DNA of 64,000 nucleotides from JBKBKC01 sp046294265. GTDB lineage: Bacteria; Pseudomonadota; Alphaproteobacteria; Rhodobacterales; Rhodobacteraceae. This document shows positions 1 through 8,126 of the stretch, in pieces (within the stretch, counting starts at the first letter, position 1; each line of letters opens with the position of its first letter). The notes beneath the pieces were generated by a model. It made no database searches and was not told the DNA's origin. It saw only the letters and a program-made list of their open reading frames with translations. The position numbers and the translations under genes are program-made. The stretch covers positions 155,188-219,187 of the forward strand of contig JBKBKC010000007.1 of the NCBI GenBank assembly GCA_046294265.1, given 5' to 3'.

Positions 1-296
1 GGATAGAGCCGGTCGCGCACCGCACTTTGCGCATATCCCATGAAATGGTCCCAACTGAGGATCAGCCGGTCCGCGCGGTCCTCGTCCATGATCTGGTCCA
101 GAAGCATCGCCTGGGTGTCGCGGCTGGCGGCCTGGCCACGCAGTTGCATCGCGGTGTCGCGCAGGAGCGTGCGATAGCGCGCGGGGCCGGGCACGACGAT
201 GCCTTCGGCCGAGAGTGACGCGCGGTTTTTCAGGAGGCAGCGAAGGAGGCGTTCCTCGTCGGTGCAATGGACGCCAAGATGATAGACGATGCGCAT
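1..296 (-). CDS. Hypothetical protein, C-terminus cut by window edge
   Basis: The reverse strand reads from an ATG at 296 through the left edge of the window without a stop (98 codons seen). It begins MRIVYHLGVHCTDEERLLRC and continues with a charged helical stretch and a segment ending HFMGYAQSAVRDRLYP. I do not recognise the family with certainty. The opening strand followed by HxGxH resembles the start of sulfotransferase-like proteins found in Rhodobacteraceae, but no PAPS-binding motif can be judged from this fragment. It is divergent from the permease at 377. The reading frame and amino-acid composition look natural; the function is unassigned. Confidence 0.7.
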   Translation of the reverse strand, partial: MRIVYHLGVHCTDEERLLRCLLKNRASLSAEGIVVPGPARYRTLLRDTAMQLRGQAASRDTQAMLLDQIMDEDRADRLILSWDHFMGYAQSAVRDRLY

Positions 297-376
297 GATA
301 CCCCGGATGTCGGACGCCGCGGATCATAGAGGGATTTCTGGACAGCGAAACCGCTTTCCTGTACGGCGGTTTCGCC
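297..376. promoter_or_regulatory. Divergent intergenic region with an inverted repeat abutting the permease start
   Basis: These 80 bases separate two divergent genes. They hold a perfect 9-bp inverted repeat, GCGAAACCG at 345-353 and CGGTTTCGC at 367-375, with a 13-base loop. The right arm ends one base before the ATG at 377, so in mRNA the hairpin would cover the ribosome binding region of the permease. No strong Shine-Dalgarno sequence is visible. Its role as operator or translational hairpin is inference. Confidence 0.45.
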
Positions 377-2080
377 ATGGCCGACCGAAACGCTCAACTT
401 CCCCTGGCCGCGCGGCGCCCGCGCTGGCGTCCGCGCTGGCGTCCGCACTGGCCGGGCCTGTGGTCGGCGGTGGCGGTGCTGATCGCGCTGGTCGTGGTGG
501 CGCCGGTGCTGGCGGTGGTGGTGCTGGCGCTGATGCCGGGCGAGAACATCTGGCCGCACATGATGGCGACCGTATTGCCGCGCTACGCGGCCAACACGGG
601 CGTCCTGATGGCCGGGGTGGGAATGCTGACGGCGGTGGCGGGGACGGGCGCGGCCTGGCTGGTGGTGATGTACCGGTTTCCGGGGCGGCGCTGGCTGGAC
701 CATGCGCTGCTGTTTCCGCTGGCGATCCCGGCCTATGTCGGGGCCTATGCGCTGGTCGATTTCCTGGATTATTCAGGGGCGTTGCAGACCGGCCTGCGCG
801 CGGCGATGGGGTGGCAATCGTCGCGCGACTATTGGTTCCCGGCGGTGCGCAGCCCGGGGATGGCGGTGATCGTGCTGTCGGCGGCGCTGTATCCCTACGT
901 CTATCTGATGGCGCGCGCGGCCTTCCGAGAGGCGTCGGGGTCCACCTATGAGGTGGCGCGCGCGCTGGGGGCGGGGCCCTGGGGCCTGTTCTGGCGGGTG
1001 GGCCTGCCGATGGCGCGGCCCGCGATCGCGACGGGCGTGGCGCTGGCGCTGATGGAGGTGGTGGCGGATTACGGGACGGTCGCGCATTTCGGGGTGCCGA
1101 CGCTGACGAGCGGGATCTTTTCGGTCTGGCTGACGGCGGGCAATGCGGGGGGGGCCGCGCAGATCGCGCTGGTGATCCTGGGGGTGGTGTTCTTGCTGAT
1201 CGCGCTGGAGCGGGCGGGCCGGCGCGGCGCGCGGTTCCACCGGCAGGCGCGGTCGGCCCGGCCGGTGGCCCCGGTGGCGCTGGCTGGGTGGCGGGGATGG
1301 GCGGCGACGGCGGCCTGTCTGGTGCCCTTTGGCGCGGGCTTCGTGCTGCCGGTCGCGGTGATGGCGGGGCACGGGCTGCGCCATGCGGGCGGCTGGCTGG
1401 CCCCCGGGCTGGGGCGGGCGCTGTGGAACACGGTATCGGTGGGCGCGCTGGCCGCGGCGGTGACGGTGGCGGGGGCCCTCGTGATGGTCTACGCCGCGCG
1501 GATGTCGGGCCGCGCGCTGGCGCAGCGGCTGATCCCGGTGACCACGCTGGGCTATGCGGCCCCCGGCGCGGTGCTGGCGGTGGGGATCCTGGTGCCGCTG
1601 GCGGCGCTGGACCACCGGCTGGCGGATGCCGTGCTGGCGGTGACGGGGCGCGATCCGGGGCTGGTGCTGACGGGCACGGCGGCGGCCCTGGTGCTGGCCT
1701 ACGCGGTGCGGTTCTTTGCGGTGGCGCAGGGCGGGGTGGAGGCGGCATTCGGCCGCGTGGCGCCTGCGCTGCCGCTGGCCGCGCGGTCGCTGGGCCGGGG
1801 GCCGGGGGGGGCGCTGGCGGCGGTCTATCTGCCCTTGATGCGCGGGTCGGTGGCGGTGGCGCTGCTGATGGTGTTCGTGGATTGCGTGAAGGAGCTGCCC
1901 GCGACGCTGCTCTTGCGTCCGTTCAACTGGAACACGCTCTCGACCCGGGTCTATGAGCAGGCAAGTCTGGAGCGGCTGGGCGATGCGGCCCCGGCGGCGC
2001 TTCTGGTGATGGCGGTGGGGCTGGTGGCGGTGGCGATCCTGGCGCGGGCGACGCGCGCGGCGGGGCCGGGCGGGGGATAG
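377..2080 (+). CDS. FbpB-like iron(III) ABC transporter permease
   Basis: A 567-aa inner-membrane protein with about twelve hydrophobic segments in two homologous halves, as in the fused permeases of ferric-iron importers (FbpB/FutB/SfuB type). Each half carries the EAA-type cytoplasmic loop that docks on the ATPase: AREASGSTYEVARALGAG-like near residue 190 and a second around residue 470 ending LYLPLMRGS-like. The N-terminus is Arg-rich and cytoplasmic. No binding protein or ATPase lies next to it in this window; the gene on the other side is cut off. It is followed by an intergenic repeat with a strong hairpin that probably ends transcription. Family assignment is good; ferric iron as substrate is taken from the family. 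Confidence 0.85.
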   Translation: MADRNAQLPLAARRPRWRPRWRPHWPGLWSAVAVLIALVVVAPVLAVVVLALMPGENIWPHMMATVLPRYAANTGVLMAGVGMLTAVAGTGAAWLVVMYRFPGRRWLDHALLFPLAIPAYVGAYALVDFLDYSGALQTGLRAAMGWQSSRDYWFPAVRSPGMAVIVLSAALYPYVYLMARAAFREASGSTYEVARALGAGPWGLFWRVGLPMARPAIATGVALALMEVVADYGTVAHFGVPTLTSGIFSVWLTAGNAGGAAQIALVILGVVFLLIALERAGRRGARFHRQARSARPVAPVALAGWRGWAATAACLVPFGAGFVLPVAVMAGHGLRHAGGWLAPGLGRALWNTVSVGALAAAVTVAGALVMVYAARMSGRALAQRLIPVTTLGYAAPGAVLAVGILVPLAALDHRLADAVLAVTGRDPGLVLTGTAAALVLAYAVRFFAVAQGGVEAAFGRVAPALPLAARSLGRGPGGALAAVYLPLMRGSVAVALLMVFVDCVKELPATLLLRPFNWNTLSTRVYEQASLERLGDAAPAALLVMAVGLVAVAILARATRAAGPGGG

Positions 2081-2106
2081 GCGTCTGGCGTGGCGTGGGT
2101 GGATGG

Positions 2107-2154
2107 CCCCGGGGCGCTGCCCCGGACCCCGGGATATTTGGGGACAGAAGAAGA
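2107..2154 (+). repeat. Dispersed intergenic repeat, copy 1
   Basis: A GC hairpin, CCGGGGC at 2109-2115 and GCCCCGG at 2119-2125, is followed by a conserved tail with GGATATTTGGGG and ACAGAAGAAG. The same design recurs at 20423, 20511, 26534, 47071 and 51132, and its tail alone at 6741-6826 and 26612. It lies just after the permease stop, so it may act as a terminator or mRNA 3'-end stabiliser. Confidence 0.75.
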
Positions 2155-2165
2155 CGCCATTCGTG

Positions 2166-2185
2166 CGTGATTGACGTACCTCGCG
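2166..2185. promoter_or_regulatory. Candidate autoregulatory operator of the LacI gene
   Basis: The sequence CGTGATTGACGTACCTCGCG shares the ten bases GACGTACCTC with the palindrome at 3261-3280 in the same register. Only the right half is conserved. It lies 34 bases upstream of the regulator start, a fitting place for autoregulation. This is inferred from the sequence match alone. Confidence 0.45.
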
Positions 2186-2218
2186 CGCCGCTGGATAGTG
2201 GCGCGCGGGAGGTGCCGG

Positions 2219-3253
2219 ATGCGACCGACTGTCAACGACATCGCGCGCGAGGCGGGGGTGAGCCTTGCCACCGTGGACCGGGTTCTGAACGCGCGCCCGG
2301 GGGTGCGTGCGCAGACGGCGGAGGCGGTGAACGATGCGATCCGGCGGCTGGGCTATGTGCGCGACGTGGCGGCGGCGAACCTGGCGCGGCAGCGGGTCTA
2401 TCGGTTCGTCTATGTCCTGCCCGATGTGCCCAGCCAGTTCGTGGCAGGCCTGCGTGCGGCGATCACCGAGGCCGCGCGCGGGCTGATCGCGGAGCGCAGC
2501 GAGGTGAGCGTGTTGACCGTGCCGCCGCGTGACCCGCATGCGCTGGTGCTGGCGCTGGACGCGGCGATGGCGGGGCCGCTGGACGGTGTGGCGGTGATGG
2601 CGCATGAGACGCCGGAGGTGCGCGACGTGATCGCGCGGCTGAAGGCGCGGCGGGTGGCGGTGGTGTCGCTGGTCACGGACCAGCCGAAGGCCGCGCGCGA
2701 CCATTTCGTGGGCATTGACAATATTGCGGCAGGGCGGACCGGCGGCACGCTTCTGGGCCGCTTTGCCGGGGCGCGGCCGGGGCGCGTGGCGGTGGTGGTG
2801 TCGTCGATGCTGGCGCGTGACATGGTGGAGCGGCGGCTGGGCTTTGATGCCGTGCTGGCGGAGCGCTTCGCGCATCTGGACCCTCTGCCCTCGGTCGAGG
2901 GGCATGACGACAGCGGGCTGACGGCGCGGGTCACCGCCGCCTGCCTGGCCGCCAACCCCGATGTCGTGGCGCTTTATGTCGCCGGGGCAGGGACGCGGGG
3001 GGTGACCGAGGCGGTGGCGGCGGCGGGGATGGCGGGGCGGGTGGTGCTGGTGGCGCATGAGCTGACGCCGTTTACCCGCGCGGCCCTTGGCGACGGGCGC
3101 ATCGACGCGGTGATCGCGCAGGATGCGGGGCATATTGCGCGGTCGTCGCTGCGGCTGTTGCGGGCGGGGGCGGACGGTACCCCCATCGACGCCGCGCAGG
3201 AGCGCATCCGCATCCACATCCTGCTGCGCGAGAACCTGCCGCAGATGGGCTGA
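2219..3253 (+). CDS. LacI-family transcriptional regulator
   Basis: A 344-aa DNA-binding repressor. Residues 4-29 form the LacI helix-turn-helix (TVNDIAREAGVSLATVDRVL), including the family hinge-helix start. The rest is a periplasmic-binding-protein-like sugar-sensing domain of the Peripla_BP_4 type, with HFVGIDNIAAGRTGG in the middle. The ATG at 2219 is chosen because a Shine-Dalgarno sequence (GGGAGGTG) lies just upstream and the HTH begins at residue 4; an upstream in-frame start at 2171 would add an unlikely Arg-rich tail. It heads the sugar transport and catabolism operon, and probably binds the palindrome at 3261-3280. The inducer is probably the imported sugar or its first product. 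Confidence 0.9.
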   Translation: MRPTVNDIAREAGVSLATVDRVLNARPGVRAQTAEAVNDAIRRLGYVRDVAAANLARQRVYRFVYVLPDVPSQFVAGLRAAITEAARGLIAERSEVSVLTVPPRDPHALVLALDAAMAGPLDGVAVMAHETPEVRDVIARLKARRVAVVSLVTDQPKAARDHFVGIDNIAAGRTGGTLLGRFAGARPGRVAVVVSSMLARDMVERRLGFDAVLAERFAHLDPLPSVEGHDDSGLTARVTAACLAANPDVVALYVAGAGTRGVTEAVAAAGMAGRVVLVAHELTPFTRAALGDGRIDAVIAQDAGHIARSSLRLLRAGADGTPIDAAQERIRIHILLRENLPQMG

Positions 3254-3260
3254 CAAGATG

Positions 3261-3280
3261 TTTGAGGGACGTACCTCAAA
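3261..3280. promoter_or_regulatory. LacI-type operator palindrome
   Basis: TTTGAGGGACGTACCTCAAA is an inverted repeat in which 18 of 20 positions pair (arms TTTGAGG and CCTCAAA, centre ACGT). It lies between the LacI gene and the binding-protein gene, 108 bases before the latter's start. A CG-centred even-length palindrome next to a LacI gene is the typical design for this family. Ten of its bases recur upstream of the regulator itself. Confidence 0.7.
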
Positions 3281-3388
3281 GAATCGTGGACAGCGCCGCC
3301 GGGCTGGGTCTATCGTAGGGTCAATCAAGAAGGCGGGCCCTTGCGGCGCAGGGTCCCCGCCCCCGTTCACACTCTGGGAGGAGACATC

Positions 3389-4699
3389 ATGAAACGCACC
3401 CATCTGGCCGCGTCGGCGGCCATCGCCCTGGCATGGACCACGCAGGCCCAGGCGGCTGATCTGACCCTGTGCTGGGCCGCCTGGGATCCGGCGAATGCGC
3501 TGGTCGAGCTGTCGAAAGACTTCGAGGCGAAATCCGGGCACAAGATGAATTTCGAGTTCACACCCTGGCCCAACTTTGCCGACCGCATCCTGAACGAGCT
3601 GAACTCGGGCGGGAAGCTCTGCGACCTGTTGATCGGTGACAGCCAGTGGATCGGCGGCGGCGCCGAGAACGGCCATTATGTGAAGCTGAACGATTTCTTC
3701 GACCGCGAAGGCATCAGCATGGACGATTTCATGCCTGCCACGGTCTATGCCTATTCGACCTGGCCCAAGGGCACGCCCAACTATTACGCGCTGCCCGCGA
3801 TGGCCGATGCCAACGGCTGGTTCTACCGCAAGGACTGGTTCGCACGCCCCGAAATCCAGGCCGCGTTCAAGGAAAAGCACGGCCGCGACCTGGCGGAGCC
3901 CAAGACCCAGATGGAACTTCTGGAGATCGCGCAGTTCTTCCAGGGGCGCGAGATCGACGGAAAGACAATCTATGGTGCCTCGATCTTCACCGAGCGGGGG
4001 TCCGAGGGGATCACCATGGGGATCACCGGCGCGCTCTATGCCTGGGGCGTGGATTACGAGACCGAGCCGGGCACCTACAAGATGGAGGGGGCGATCAACA
4101 GCCCTGCCGCCGTCGAGGCGCTAGAGTTCTACAAGACCCTCTACGATACCGCGACACCGCCCGGCTACACCAACGCCTATATGGGCGAGAGCCTCGATGC
4201 CTTCAAATCCGGGCAGGTGGCAATGGCGATGAACTGGTTCGCCTTCTTCCCCGGCCTCTATGCCGACCCGAACACAGGCGGCGACAAGATCGACTTTTTC
4301 GTGAATCCGCCGCAGGTGACGGCCGGATCCACCCTGGGCGGGCAGGGAATTTCGGTGGTGTCCTACTCGACCAAGCAGGACGCGGCGTTGGAATACATCA
4401 AATGGTTCGCGCAGCCCGAGATTCAGGCGGAATGGTGGAAACTTGGCGGATACTCCGCCCACAATTCGGTGGTGAACGATCCAAGCTTCCCGGACTCGGC
4501 CCCATTTGCCGGTGACTTCCTGGAGGCAATGGGCGCGGTCAAGGACTTCTGGCAGGAGCCGGCCTATGCGTCCCTGCTGCTGGCGATGCAGGAGCGGATG
4601 CATGATTACGTCGTGGCCGGGAAGGGCACGGCGAAAGAAGCCCTGGACGGGCTGATCGCCGACTGGACCGAAGTGTTCGAGGACGAAGGCAAGCTCTGA
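3389..4699 (+). CDS. Sugar ABC transporter substrate-binding protein
   Basis: A 436-aa periplasmic binding protein of extracellular solute-binding family 1 (MalE/UgpB-like). The first 22-23 residues are a Sec signal peptide with cleavage near AQA-AD. The mature start, DLTLCWAAWDPANAL, matches family members that bind sugars, polyols or glycosides. The start at 3389 follows a good Shine-Dalgarno sequence (GGGAGGAG). It is the first gene after the LacI operator and is followed by a stem-loop and two permeases, so it should be the best-expressed gene of the transporter. The exact sugar cannot be read from the sequence; the downstream kinase and isomerases point to a tetrose, pentose or keto-sugar derivative. 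Confidence 0.9.
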   Translation: MKRTHLAASAAIALAWTTQAQAADLTLCWAAWDPANALVELSKDFEAKSGHKMNFEFTPWPNFADRILNELNSGGKLCDLLIGDSQWIGGGAENGHYVKLNDFFDREGISMDDFMPATVYAYSTWPKGTPNYYALPAMADANGWFYRKDWFARPEIQAAFKEKHGRDLAEPKTQMELLEIAQFFQGREIDGKTIYGASIFTERGSEGITMGITGALYAWGVDYETEPGTYKMEGAINSPAAVEALEFYKTLYDTATPPGYTNAYMGESLDAFKSGQVAMAMNWFAFFPGLYADPNTGGDKIDFFVNPPQVTAGSTLGGQGISVVSYSTKQDAALEYIKWFAQPEIQAEWWKLGGYSAHNSVVNDPSFPDSAPFAGDFLEAMGAVKDFWQEPAYASLLLAMQERMHDYVVAGKGTAKEALDGLIADWTEVFEDEGKL

Positions 4700-4707
4700 C
4701 CGCATCC

Positions 4708-4731
4708 GGCGCGGGGCTTCGCCCCCGCGCC
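4708..4731 (+). other. Intercistronic stem-loop after the binding-protein gene
   Basis: GGCGCGGGG at 4708-4716 pairs perfectly with CCCCGCGCC at 4723-4731 around a six-base loop, eight bases after the stop codon. No U-run follows. Such hairpins between binding-protein and permease genes usually protect the upstream mRNA and lower permease expression; that role is inferred here. Confidence 0.65.
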
Positions 4732-4847
4732 GCCACAGCCGGGGCGGGCCGCTGGTCCGCCCTGTCGGACCGGCGGGCATCCTTGGCCTTCTCCCTCCTC
4801 AGTTTGAGGTTGCCCGCCGCGTTCCTCTTTTCCCCGGAAGCCCATCC

Positions 4848-5795
4848 ATGACCGACACCTCCGTCGACCGCCTGGCCCGCGCCACGCCGCCCAACGTGGC
4901 CCGCCGCATCCGGGGCCTGTCGGACCGCGCCATTGCATGGCTGTTCGTGGCGCCGACGATATTCCTGTTGCTGGCGGTGAACATCTTTCCCCTGATCTGG
5001 ACGGTGCGGCTGTCGTTCACCAACTTCCAGGCCAACCGCCCGAATGCCGAGGTGCAATGGGTCGGTTTGCGCAATTATACCCGCATCCTGAACAGCGAAG
5101 GCATCTGGGCCAACATGCAGGCCACGGCGCATTTCCTCGTCTGGACGATCATGCTTCAGGTGCTGATCGGCTTTGCGCTTGCCTGGCTCATCAACCGCAA
5201 GTTCCGCGGCAACGACTTGATCACCACGCTGATCGTCATTCCGATGATGCTGTCGCCCGCGGTCGTGGGCAATTTCTGGACCTTCCTCTACCAGCCGCAG
5301 ATCGGACTGTTCAACTATGTGGTCAGTTTCTTCACCGGCATCCCGCCCTCAAGCTTCGCCATGCTGGGCGAGGTGCGGCTGGCACCCTGGGCGATCATCA
5401 TCGTGGACACCTGGATGTGGACGCCATTTGTCATGCTGATCTGCCTCGCGGGCCTGCGGTCCATACCCGACTACATCTATGAGGCTGCCGAGATCGACCG
5501 CGCCTCCAAATGGCGGCAGTTCTGGACGATCACGGTTCCGATGGTGCTGCCTTTCCTGATGCTGGCGGTGCTCTTCCGGGGCATCGAGAATTTCAAGATG
5601 TTCGACCTGGTGGTGCAGCTGACGGGGGGCGGCCCCGGATCGGTGACCGAGCTTGCCTCGATCAATCTCAAGCGCGAGGCGTTCGAGAAATGGCGCACGG
5701 GCTACAGCTCGGCCTATGCGATCATCCTCTTTGTCACGGTTTTCGGACTGGCAAGCATCTACGTCAAGGCCCTGAACAAGGTGAAGGAACGATGA
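4848..5795 (+). CDS. Sugar ABC transporter permease (MalF/UgpA type)
   Basis: A 315-aa inner-membrane protein of the binding-protein-dependent transport family 1, with six predicted membrane segments. The EAA loop that contacts the ATPase is clear around residues 211-235 (EAAEIDRASKWRQFWTITVP). The first segment begins near residue 30 (AWLFVAPTIFLLLAVNIFPL), as in MalF-type permeases lacking the large periplasmic loop. The stop overlaps the ATG of the next permease by four bases (ATGA), so the two are translationally coupled. It should form a heterodimer with the 313-aa permease that follows. Confidence 0.92.
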   Translation: MTDTSVDRLARATPPNVARRIRGLSDRAIAWLFVAPTIFLLLAVNIFPLIWTVRLSFTNFQANRPNAEVQWVGLRNYTRILNSEGIWANMQATAHFLVWTIMLQVLIGFALAWLINRKFRGNDLITTLIVIPMMLSPAVVGNFWTFLYQPQIGLFNYVVSFFTGIPPSSFAMLGEVRLAPWAIIIVDTWMWTPFVMLICLAGLRSIPDYIYEAAEIDRASKWRQFWTITVPMVLPFLMLAVLFRGIENFKMFDLVVQLTGGGPGSVTELASINLKREAFEKWRTGYSSAYAIILFVTVFGLASIYVKALNKVKER

Positions 5796-6733
5796 GCGCG
5801 GTTTCCATCACCGAACCCTCGGCACGGTCGAAATGGATCGCGGGCACGCTGGTCATCCTTTATGCGGTGATCACGCTGATCCCGCTGGCCTGGATCATTG
5901 CGACCGGGTTCAAGTCGCCCCCCGACAGCATCAGCTATCCGCCAAAGTTCGTGTTCGAGCCCACGCTGGAGGGCTATGTGAACCTCTTCACCACCCGCAC
6001 CCGTGTTTCGCCCGAGGCGCTGGCGGCCTTGCCGCCGCCGCAGGGAATGGCCGAAACCATCGTGCGGGGCCGCGACATGGTGATTGCGGGGCCGTCGAAA
6101 TTCGGCGCGCGCTTCACCAATTCGGTGATCATCGGCTTCGGCTCCACCTTCCTGTCGATCTTTCTGGGCACGCTGGCCGCCTATGCCTTCTCGCGCTTCA
6201 AGATCCCGCTGAAGGATGACCTGTTGTTCTTCATCCTGTCCACGCGGATGATGCCTCCCATCGCCGTCGCGATCCCGATCTTCCTGATGTATCGCACGCT
6301 TGGCCTGTCGGACACGCATCTGGGCATGATCCTGCTCTACACGGCGGTGAACATATCCCTGGCCGTCTGGCTCCTGAAAGGCTTCATCGACGAGATCCCG
6401 CGCGAATACGAGGAAGCGGCTCTGATCGACGGCTACACAAGGTTCCAGGCGTTCCGGAAGGTCGTGCTGCCCCAGGCCGCGACCGGCATCGCCTCCACCG
6501 CCATCTTCTGCCTGATCTTCGCCTGGAACGAATACGCCTTCGCCGTCCTCCTGACCTCCGGAACGGCCCAGACGGCCCCCCCCTTCATCCCCACCATCAT
6601 CGGCGTGGGCGGGCAGGATTGGCCTGCGGTCGCCGCGGGGGCCACGCTGTTTCTGCTGCCGGTTATGATCTTCACCATCATGCTGCGAAAGCACCTCCTG
6701 CGCGGCATCACCTTCGGCGCGGTGCGCAAATGA
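5792..6733 (+). CDS. Sugar ABC transporter permease (MalG/UgpE type)
   Basis: A 313-aa second permease with six membrane segments and an EAA loop near residues 206-230 (EEAALIDGYTRFQAFRKVVLP). It starts at an ATG overlapping the upstream stop. There is a hydrophilic insertion of about 40 residues after the first membrane span (TRTRVSPEALAALPPPQGM and following), seen in some MalG-like proteins. It partners the upstream permease. Downstream lies a large inverted repeat and then a small membrane protein gene. Confidence 0.92.
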   Translation: MSAVSITEPSARSKWIAGTLVILYAVITLIPLAWIIATGFKSPPDSISYPPKFVFEPTLEGYVNLFTTRTRVSPEALAALPPPQGMAETIVRGRDMVIAGPSKFGARFTNSVIIGFGSTFLSIFLGTLAAYAFSRFKIPLKDDLLFFILSTRMMPPIAVAIPIFLMYRTLGLSDTHLGMILLYTAVNISLAVWLLKGFIDEIPREYEEAALIDGYTRFQAFRKVVLPQAATGIASTAIFCLIFAWNEYAFAVLLTSGTAQTAPPFIPTIIGVGGQDWPAVAAGATLFLLPVMIFTIMLRKHLLRGITFGAVRK

Positions 6734-6740
6734 CCCTGTA

Positions 6741-6826
6741 TTTCATCTTGGCCCAAGTATCCCCGCCGGAGGCTCCTGCGGCTGATGTCGGATGCCTCCG
6801 GCGGGGATATTTGGGCCAAGATGAAA
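6741..6826. repeat. 33-bp inverted repeat, paired copies of the dispersed repeat tail
   Basis: Arms at 6741-6773 and 6794-6826 are each 33 bases and match with one mismatch, separated by 20 bases. Each arm has TTTCATCTTGGCCCAA or its complement joined to CCCCGCCGGAGGC. They are two facing copies of the GGATATTTGGG-tail repeat seen elsewhere. The structure sits inside the transport operon, 14 bases before the next gene, and would form a very stable RNA hairpin. It could cause partial termination or mRNA processing. Confidence 0.85.
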
Positions 6827-6839
6827 CCGGGAGGCGGAC

Positions 6840-7028
6840 ATGAGCGGGTTTCTGACCGGCCTTGTGCGCCTGCGCCGCGGGCCGTGGGAGATGGTGGCCA
6901 CCGTGCTGATCGGGCTGGGCGTGGTCATGCTGATGCAGCCCTTCTCGCTCTGGGCCTATGGGTGGTCCTTTGCCGTCACGCTGACGGGGACCGTGATGTT
7001 CGTCGTCGTCTCGCATTTTCCGGAGTAG
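6840..7028 (+). CDS. Small membrane protein in the sugar transport operon
   Basis: A 62-aa protein with two hydrophobic segments (about residues 17-34 and 40-58: EMVATVLIGLGVVMLMQP and SFAVTLTGTVMFVVVSH). A Shine-Dalgarno sequence (GGGAGGCGG) precedes the ATG. It sits between the permease and ATPase genes, only three bases before the first ATPase, so it is clearly part of the operon. Small membrane proteins at this place occur in related sugar ABC operons. The role, perhaps a transporter accessory subunit, is unknown. Confidence 0.75.
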   Translation: MSGFLTGLVRLRRGPWEMVATVLIGLGVVMLMQPFSLWAYGWSFAVTLTGTVMFVVVSHFPE

Positions 7029-7031
7029 ATC

Positions 7032-8126
7032 GTGGCCGAAATCGTCATCCGCGACCTGCGCAAGGAATTCGGGGCCTTCACCGCCGTGGAGGGATCAAGC
7101 TTCACGATCCGGGACGGGGAGTTCTTCATGCTCTTGGGGCCCTCGGGCTGCGGCAAGACCACGACGCTGCGCATGATCGCGGGGCTGGAGTTGCCGACCT
7201 CGGGGGTCATCACAATCGACGGCGAGGATGTGAGCCAGCGCCCCGCCAGCCAGCGTGATATCGCCTTTGTGTTCCAGATGTTCGCGCTTTATCCGCATAT
7301 GAACGTGCGCCGGAACATCGCCTATCCGCTGGTGAGCCAGGGATTTTCGCGCGCCGAGGTGGCGGCGCGGATCGATGAGGTGGCGCGCATCCTGCGGATC
7401 GGGGATATTCTGGACCGTCCCGTGGGGGGCCTGTCGGGCGGCGACCGGCAGCGGGTGGCGCTGGCGCGCGCCATCGTGCGGCGGCCCAAGGCCTTCATGA
7501 TGGACGAGCCGCTGGGCGCGCTCGATGCCGAGTTCCGCGAGATCATGGCGGAGGAGTTGCGCGCGCTGCATGACCGGATGGGGGCGACCACGGTCTATGT
7601 CACCCATGACCAGTTGGAGGCGATGCAGATGGGCGACAAGATCGTGGTGATGAACCACGGGGTGGTGGAGCAGTTCGGCACGCCGCAAGACATCTACGAC
7701 CATCCCGCCACGCTGTTCGTGGCCGATTTCATCGGCTCGCCGCCGATGAATGTGCTGGCCTTCACGGGGGCTGTGGCGCCGGGGGCCACATCGGTGCGGC
7801 TGGGGGCGGCGGACTTTGATCTGCCCACGATGTGCGAGGGGGCCGAGGGGGCGCTGGTGCTGGGGGTGCGGCCAGAGCATGTGCATCTGTCCGACAGCGC
7901 CCCCTATCGCGGCCGGATCGAGGCGACCGAATATCTGGGTACCACGCAGATCGTCACGCTGGTGGCGCCCCATGGAACGGTCAAGGCGCGGGTGCCATCG
8001 GGTGCCGTCGTGCGGACGGGCGAGACGGTGGGGATTGCGCTGACCGCCTCCACGCTTTCGCTGTTCGATGCGGGGACAGGGCGGGCGCTGCGGACGGCGG
8101 CCAATGAACGGGTGCTGCATGGCTGA
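7032..8126 (+). CDS. Sugar ABC transporter ATP-binding protein 1 (MalK/UgpC type)
   Basis: A 364-aa ATPase. Walker A is GPSGCGKT at residues 36-43, the signature is LSGGD at 134-138 (Asp instead of the usual Gln), Walker B is AFMMDEP at 154-160 and the switch His is 192 (VTHDQ). The C-terminal third is the MalK-like OB-fold (TOBE) domain with GVRPEHVHL. Translation begins at GTG 7032, three bases after the previous stop. The stop region overlaps the next ATPase gene by eight bases. With ATPase 2 it probably forms a heterodimer powering the two permeases. Confidence 0.92.
   Translation: MAEIVIRDLRKEFGAFTAVEGSSFTIRDGEFFMLLGPSGCGKTTTLRMIAGLELPTSGVITIDGEDVSQRPASQRDIAFVFQMFALYPHMNVRRNIAYPLVSQGFSRAEVAARIDEVARILRIGDILDRPVGGLSGGDRQRVALARAIVRRPKAFMMDEPLGALDAEFREIMAEELRALHDRMGATTVYVTHDQLEAMQMGDKIVVMNHGVVEQFGTPQDIYDHPATLFVADFIGSPPMNVLAFTGAVAPGATSVRLGAADFDLPTMCEGAEGALVLGVRPEHVHLSDSAPYRGRIEATEYLGTTQIVTLVAPHGTVKARVPSGAVVRTGETVGIALTASTLSLFDAGTGRALRTAANERVLHG

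Noticed and set aside
324..1748. A 474-codon Pro/Arg/Ser-rich frame opposite the iron permease
   Set aside because: The composition is extreme and without any domain; it is the shadow of the permease gene.
773..3880. A 1,035-codon open frame on the minus strand crossing the permease, LacI and binding-protein genes
   Set aside because: It runs opposite three well-recognised genes and has an Arg/His/Pro-rich translation typical of complements in GC-rich DNA.
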